DNA from: Bifidobacterium breve
GTDB taxonomy: Bacteria; Actinomycetota; Actinomycetes; S36-B12
DNA: 37,976 nucleotides
Assembly (NCBI GenBank): GCA_945861925.1
Contig: CAMAWO010000008.1
Span: 1 to 37,976 of the forward strand
Direction: 5' to 3'
Shown: positions 35,428-37,976 of the stretch, one piece after another
How positions within the stretch are numbered: the stretch's first letter is position 1
How the letters are laid out: each line of letters starts with the position of its first letter
Program-made: the position numbers and the translations under genes
The notes under the pieces: model-generated
Seen by the model: only the letters and a program-made list of their open reading frames with translations
The model's database searches: none
Told to the model about the DNA's origin: nothing

Positions 35428-37734
35428 CTAGCCGGCGGGGCCCCTTGTCTTGAGATTCACGCCCGGGACCTTCGAACGGTCGAGTTTCAGGCCCGGCCCT
35501 GATGGGACCGCTCCCGCCCACCACGCCAATGCCGTCTGGCTGAGCGCGTATTCCTCACGTCCGAGCGCATATGACTCCTCAACACCGCCCTTGTCGTAGA
35601 TTCGCCCATCGGTCCAGCGCTGCTGCATCCCCCGCGTATCGCGCGCATGGGCTGCAAGGAACTTCGCGGCTTGGGTATCAGGTGCCGAGTAGAGCGACGC
35701 GAAGGAGTCAACACCGGTGAAGGTCGCGGGGCGACGAGCACCCCACTTGACCCCCTGCGGGTAGTAGATCTGGCCGCCCGGCTGGTAGACGATTCCGCCC
35801 GGTGCCGCATAGGGCGGTGACGCGAACTTCACGACAGTCAGTGCCCGATACACGATGTCGGCATTGAGGAACAGTGACTCCGGGACCGGGACCTTAGCGC
35901 TCCGCAGCAGGCTGGCAGCCCACCACAGATGAAGCACGTTTTGGATGTAGTCCGGGTTGATGATCCCGTGATTGGTGATCGTTCCGTCCTCATTGGCGTT
36001 CGTGCCCGGGAGGTTCTTGCTGATGTTCACGCCGTTAACCACGAGGTTGTTCGTGAGATCACTCGGACGTGCGAACGCCGCGATCGAGTACTCAACGACT
36101 GTGCGCCGCCAGGTTTCAGCTCGTTTGTCCCCGGGCATCATGGCGAGCGCGAGCGCGGGAGCGGTCAGGTCCCACGACACCTCGTCAGCTTTCGAGTTGC
36201 CCGGGGAGATTTCAACCCCAGCGCGGGTGCGGTAGTAGTGCGGGCCGCGGGCCGCGACTTCATCGGCCTCGGCTGCAACCATCGATACGATGTAGGCCCG
36301 TTCCTGCTTGCTCAGTTCATCCCAGAGCAGCCATCCCGCCTGCCCAGCCGTAGCCGCCCACAGCGCAGACTGCCACTGCAACCCCCATCCACCAGGGGTG
36401 ATCGAGGCGTGCTGGCAGGCGATGCTCCGAAGTTGCCACCTCGCATAGGCGAGGAGGTCAGCCCTGCTGATGTTCTGGACGTTCTTCCACGTCGAGGTCG
36501 TGAGCATGATCGCAGCGGCCTGCGCCGAGTTTGCGCTTCGGCGAATCGACTCCTCAGCGGTCTTATGGACGCTCAGTGCATCGAAGTACGGCTCCCCCCA
36601 TCGGTTAGCGAGGCGCACTGTGTGGTCATTCGTCATGGCATAGCGCAGGCCGTCCTGCACCGTTGCCTGGATTTCGGCGTATCCGGCCTTCGCTGTGCTC
36701 CCGGTGAGTCGAGCAGGAGGATCGACGCGACGTGCCCACTTCAGCGCCCTCGCCTGCGCCACCGAGGATGCAGTTGGGCATTGGTCGACCCCGGTCCCTT
36801 GGCTTGCGGCAAGGGGAACCTGCCCTGCCTGCATCGGGACGGTCAAGGTCGCCGTCTTGCTAATCCGGTTGACCCCCTCACTGAAAATCCAGGTCACCCC
36901 GCCCCGGACCACTCCGGGTGTGTCGATACCGTCACCATCCCAGTCGCCGACGATCGGCACATCGGTCGGCAAGCCGAACGGCATCGTGACGATGGCTGTG
37001 TTCGTTGCGTCAGCGAAGGAAACGTCAACGCCCTTGCTCACCTTGGGTGGCTTCTTGACGGCCGTGAACTGCAGTATCCAGACGCCCTGCCTGACCACGC
37101 CGAGGTCATCACGACCGTCACCATTCCAGTCGCCCACGACCGGTGTGTCGCCCGCCGCTCCGAAGGTCTCGGTCCGCTTCGTGTTTTCGGAGGAGAGCCG
37201 CCAATTCCAGGCACCATCCTTGAATACGCCGATGTCTGGCTGACGATCAGCATCAATGAGCCCGGTAACTGGCAATTCACCCGCCTGCCCGCCCCACGTT
37301 CCCTTCGCCTGCCAAGCCGGTGATCCGACCACCGCGTTGGTGTAGAACCACCGGCCCCGGTCATAGCGACCCGGCGTATCGACTCCATCGCCATTCCAGT
37401 CCGCCATGAGCGGCTGCCCCGAGCCGGCCGGCATCCGAATCGTGGTGGTCTTCGGTGGCATCCCGATTCCGGAGAAAATCGTAAAGACTCCGGTCGAGGC
37501 CACGGCCCCCGCAGGAAGTGACGTGGGCGAGCCTCGCTTCGCCCGCGAGCCCTGCCCTTCGACACCGGCATTCTCGGACCCTAGCCCAGCCGCCGCAGGC
37601 ATCTTGGGGGCAGGCAGAACGACGATAGGGCTCAATGATGGACGCGCCCATACTGGCGCCGCCTGAACGAGGAGGGCGGACGTGGCAATAAGCGCCAGCA
37701 CACGGAGACTGGTCAGAGCGAGCATTCTTGGCAT
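35428..37734 (-). CDS. secreted FG-GAP/VCBS-like repeat protein with a large helical C-terminal domain
   Basis: Signal peptide MPRMLALTSLRVLALIATSALLVQAAPVWA; repeats LMADWNGDGVDTPGRYDRGRWFY, VVGDWNGDGRDDLGVVRQGVWILQF, IVGDWDGDGIDTPGVVRGGVTWIF; ~430-aa C-terminal region with WGLQWQSALWAATAGQAGWLLWDEL...NHGIINPDYIQNVLHLWW. Confidence 0.8.
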   Translation of the reverse strand: MPRMLALTSLRVLALIATSALLVQAAPVWARPSLSPIVVLPAPKMPAAAGLGSENAGVEGQGSRAKRGSPTSLPAGAVASTGVFTIFSGIGMPPKTTTIRMPAGSGQPLMADWNGDGVDTPGRYDRGRWFYTNAVVGSPAWQAKGTWGGQAGELPVTGLIDADRQPDIGVFKDGAWNWRLSSENTKRTETFGAAGDTPVVGDWNGDGRDDLGVVRQGVWILQFTAVKKPPKVSKGVDVSFADATNTAIVTMPFGLPTDVPIVGDWDGDGIDTPGVVRGGVTWIFSEGVNRISKTATLTVPMQAGQVPLAASQGTGVDQCPTASSVAQARALKWARRVDPPARLTGSTAKAGYAEIQATVQDGLRYAMTNDHTVRLANRWGEPYFDALSVHKTAEESIRRSANSAQAAAIMLTTSTWKNVQNISRADLLAYARWQLRSIACQHASITPGGWGLQWQSALWAATAGQAGWLLWDELSKQERAYIVSMVAAEADEVAARGPHYYRTRAGVEISPGNSKADEVSWDLTAPALALAMMPGDKRAETWRRTVVEYSIAAFARPSDLTNNLVVNGVNISKNLPGTNANEDGTITNHGIINPDYIQNVLHLWWAASLLRSAKVPVPESLFLNADIVYRALTVVKFASPPYAAPGGIVYQPGGQIYYPQGVKWGARRPATFTGVDSFASLYSAPDTQAAKFLAAHARDTRGMQQRWTDGRIYDKGGVEESYALGREEYALSQTALAWWAGAVPSGPGLKLDRSKVPGVNLKTRGPAG

Positions 37735-37976
37735 AGGACCGTTGATCGCATCGGCACCTTCACTAGCGTGACCCTGTCCGGGTGTTCGCGCTTTATCGTG
37801 GTAAGGCTATCGCCAGAAACCCCACGGAACCAGAGCAGCGACATGGCCAACTTGGGGTTGATACCAAGAGCAAAGTCGACGTAGCTCACAGCATCATCCT
37901 CGTACGGGAAGGCCGGGAGTTTGATATAAAACCGTTGATCGCTACTGCTGAGCACTCGGTTCAACGATGCGACCCA
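37713..37976 (-). CDS. hypothetical protein, probably partial at the right edge
   Basis: Open frame to the edge: WVASLNRVLSSSDQRFYIKLPAFPYEDDAVSYVDFALGINPKLAMSLLWFRGVSGDSLTTIKREHPDRVTLVKV... Confidence 0.45.
   Translation of the reverse strand, partial: WVASLNRVLSSSDQRFYIKLPAFPYEDDAVSYVDFALGINPKLAMSLLWFRGVSGDSLTTIKREHPDRVTLVKVPMRSTVLCQECSL

Noticed and set aside
35929-37323. 464-aa + strand ORF
   Set aside because: Antisense shadow of the secreted FG-GAP-like protein.
1-37976. CRISPR arrays, tRNA/rRNA genes, transposases or integrases
   Set aside because: No regularly spaced repeat array, tRNA-like or rRNA sequence, DDE transposase or recombinase motif recognised.

Overview
High-GC actinobacterial-type window holding one large surface-polysaccharide locus. 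It encodes an ABC exporter with a Wzt C-terminal domain, at least seven glycosyltransferases, an FkbM methyltransferase/glycosyltransferase fusion, Gmd plus a Gmd-like paralog, RmlA, RmlC, an acyltransferase, a GT-C-like membrane protein, an alkaline-phosphatase-superfamily transferase, a methyltransferase with a kinase-like N-terminus, a 59-aa membrane microprotein missed by the ORF track, Ig-like secreted paralogs, and a secreted FG-GAP-like repeat protein. The locus is interrupted at many points by toxin-antitoxin or related modules. Several look intact (AbiEi, Fic, HicB, Phd/RelE-like, AAA/DUF4143). Others are visibly decayed: MazF C-terminal remnant, HipBA remnant with internal TGA codons, AbiEii split by a frame change, HicA tail, HTH-MntA/HepT with internal deletions. 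The most notable observations are: (1) a kinase-like + methyltransferase protein beside a sulfatase-like protein and a YIDxGTGS microprotein, in a locus with a Wzt_C exporter, suggesting a possible chain-end modification system; (2) a 349-bp diverged duplication of the rmlA 3' end bracketing a hicA'-hicB-DUF6941 island; (3) near-perfect operator-like palindromes upstream of abiE and fic; (4) three ~23-bp tandem repeats upstream of the AAA/DUF4143 ATPase. All family calls come from reading motifs by eye; no searches were run. No tRNA, rRNA, CRISPR array, transposase or integrase was recognised.
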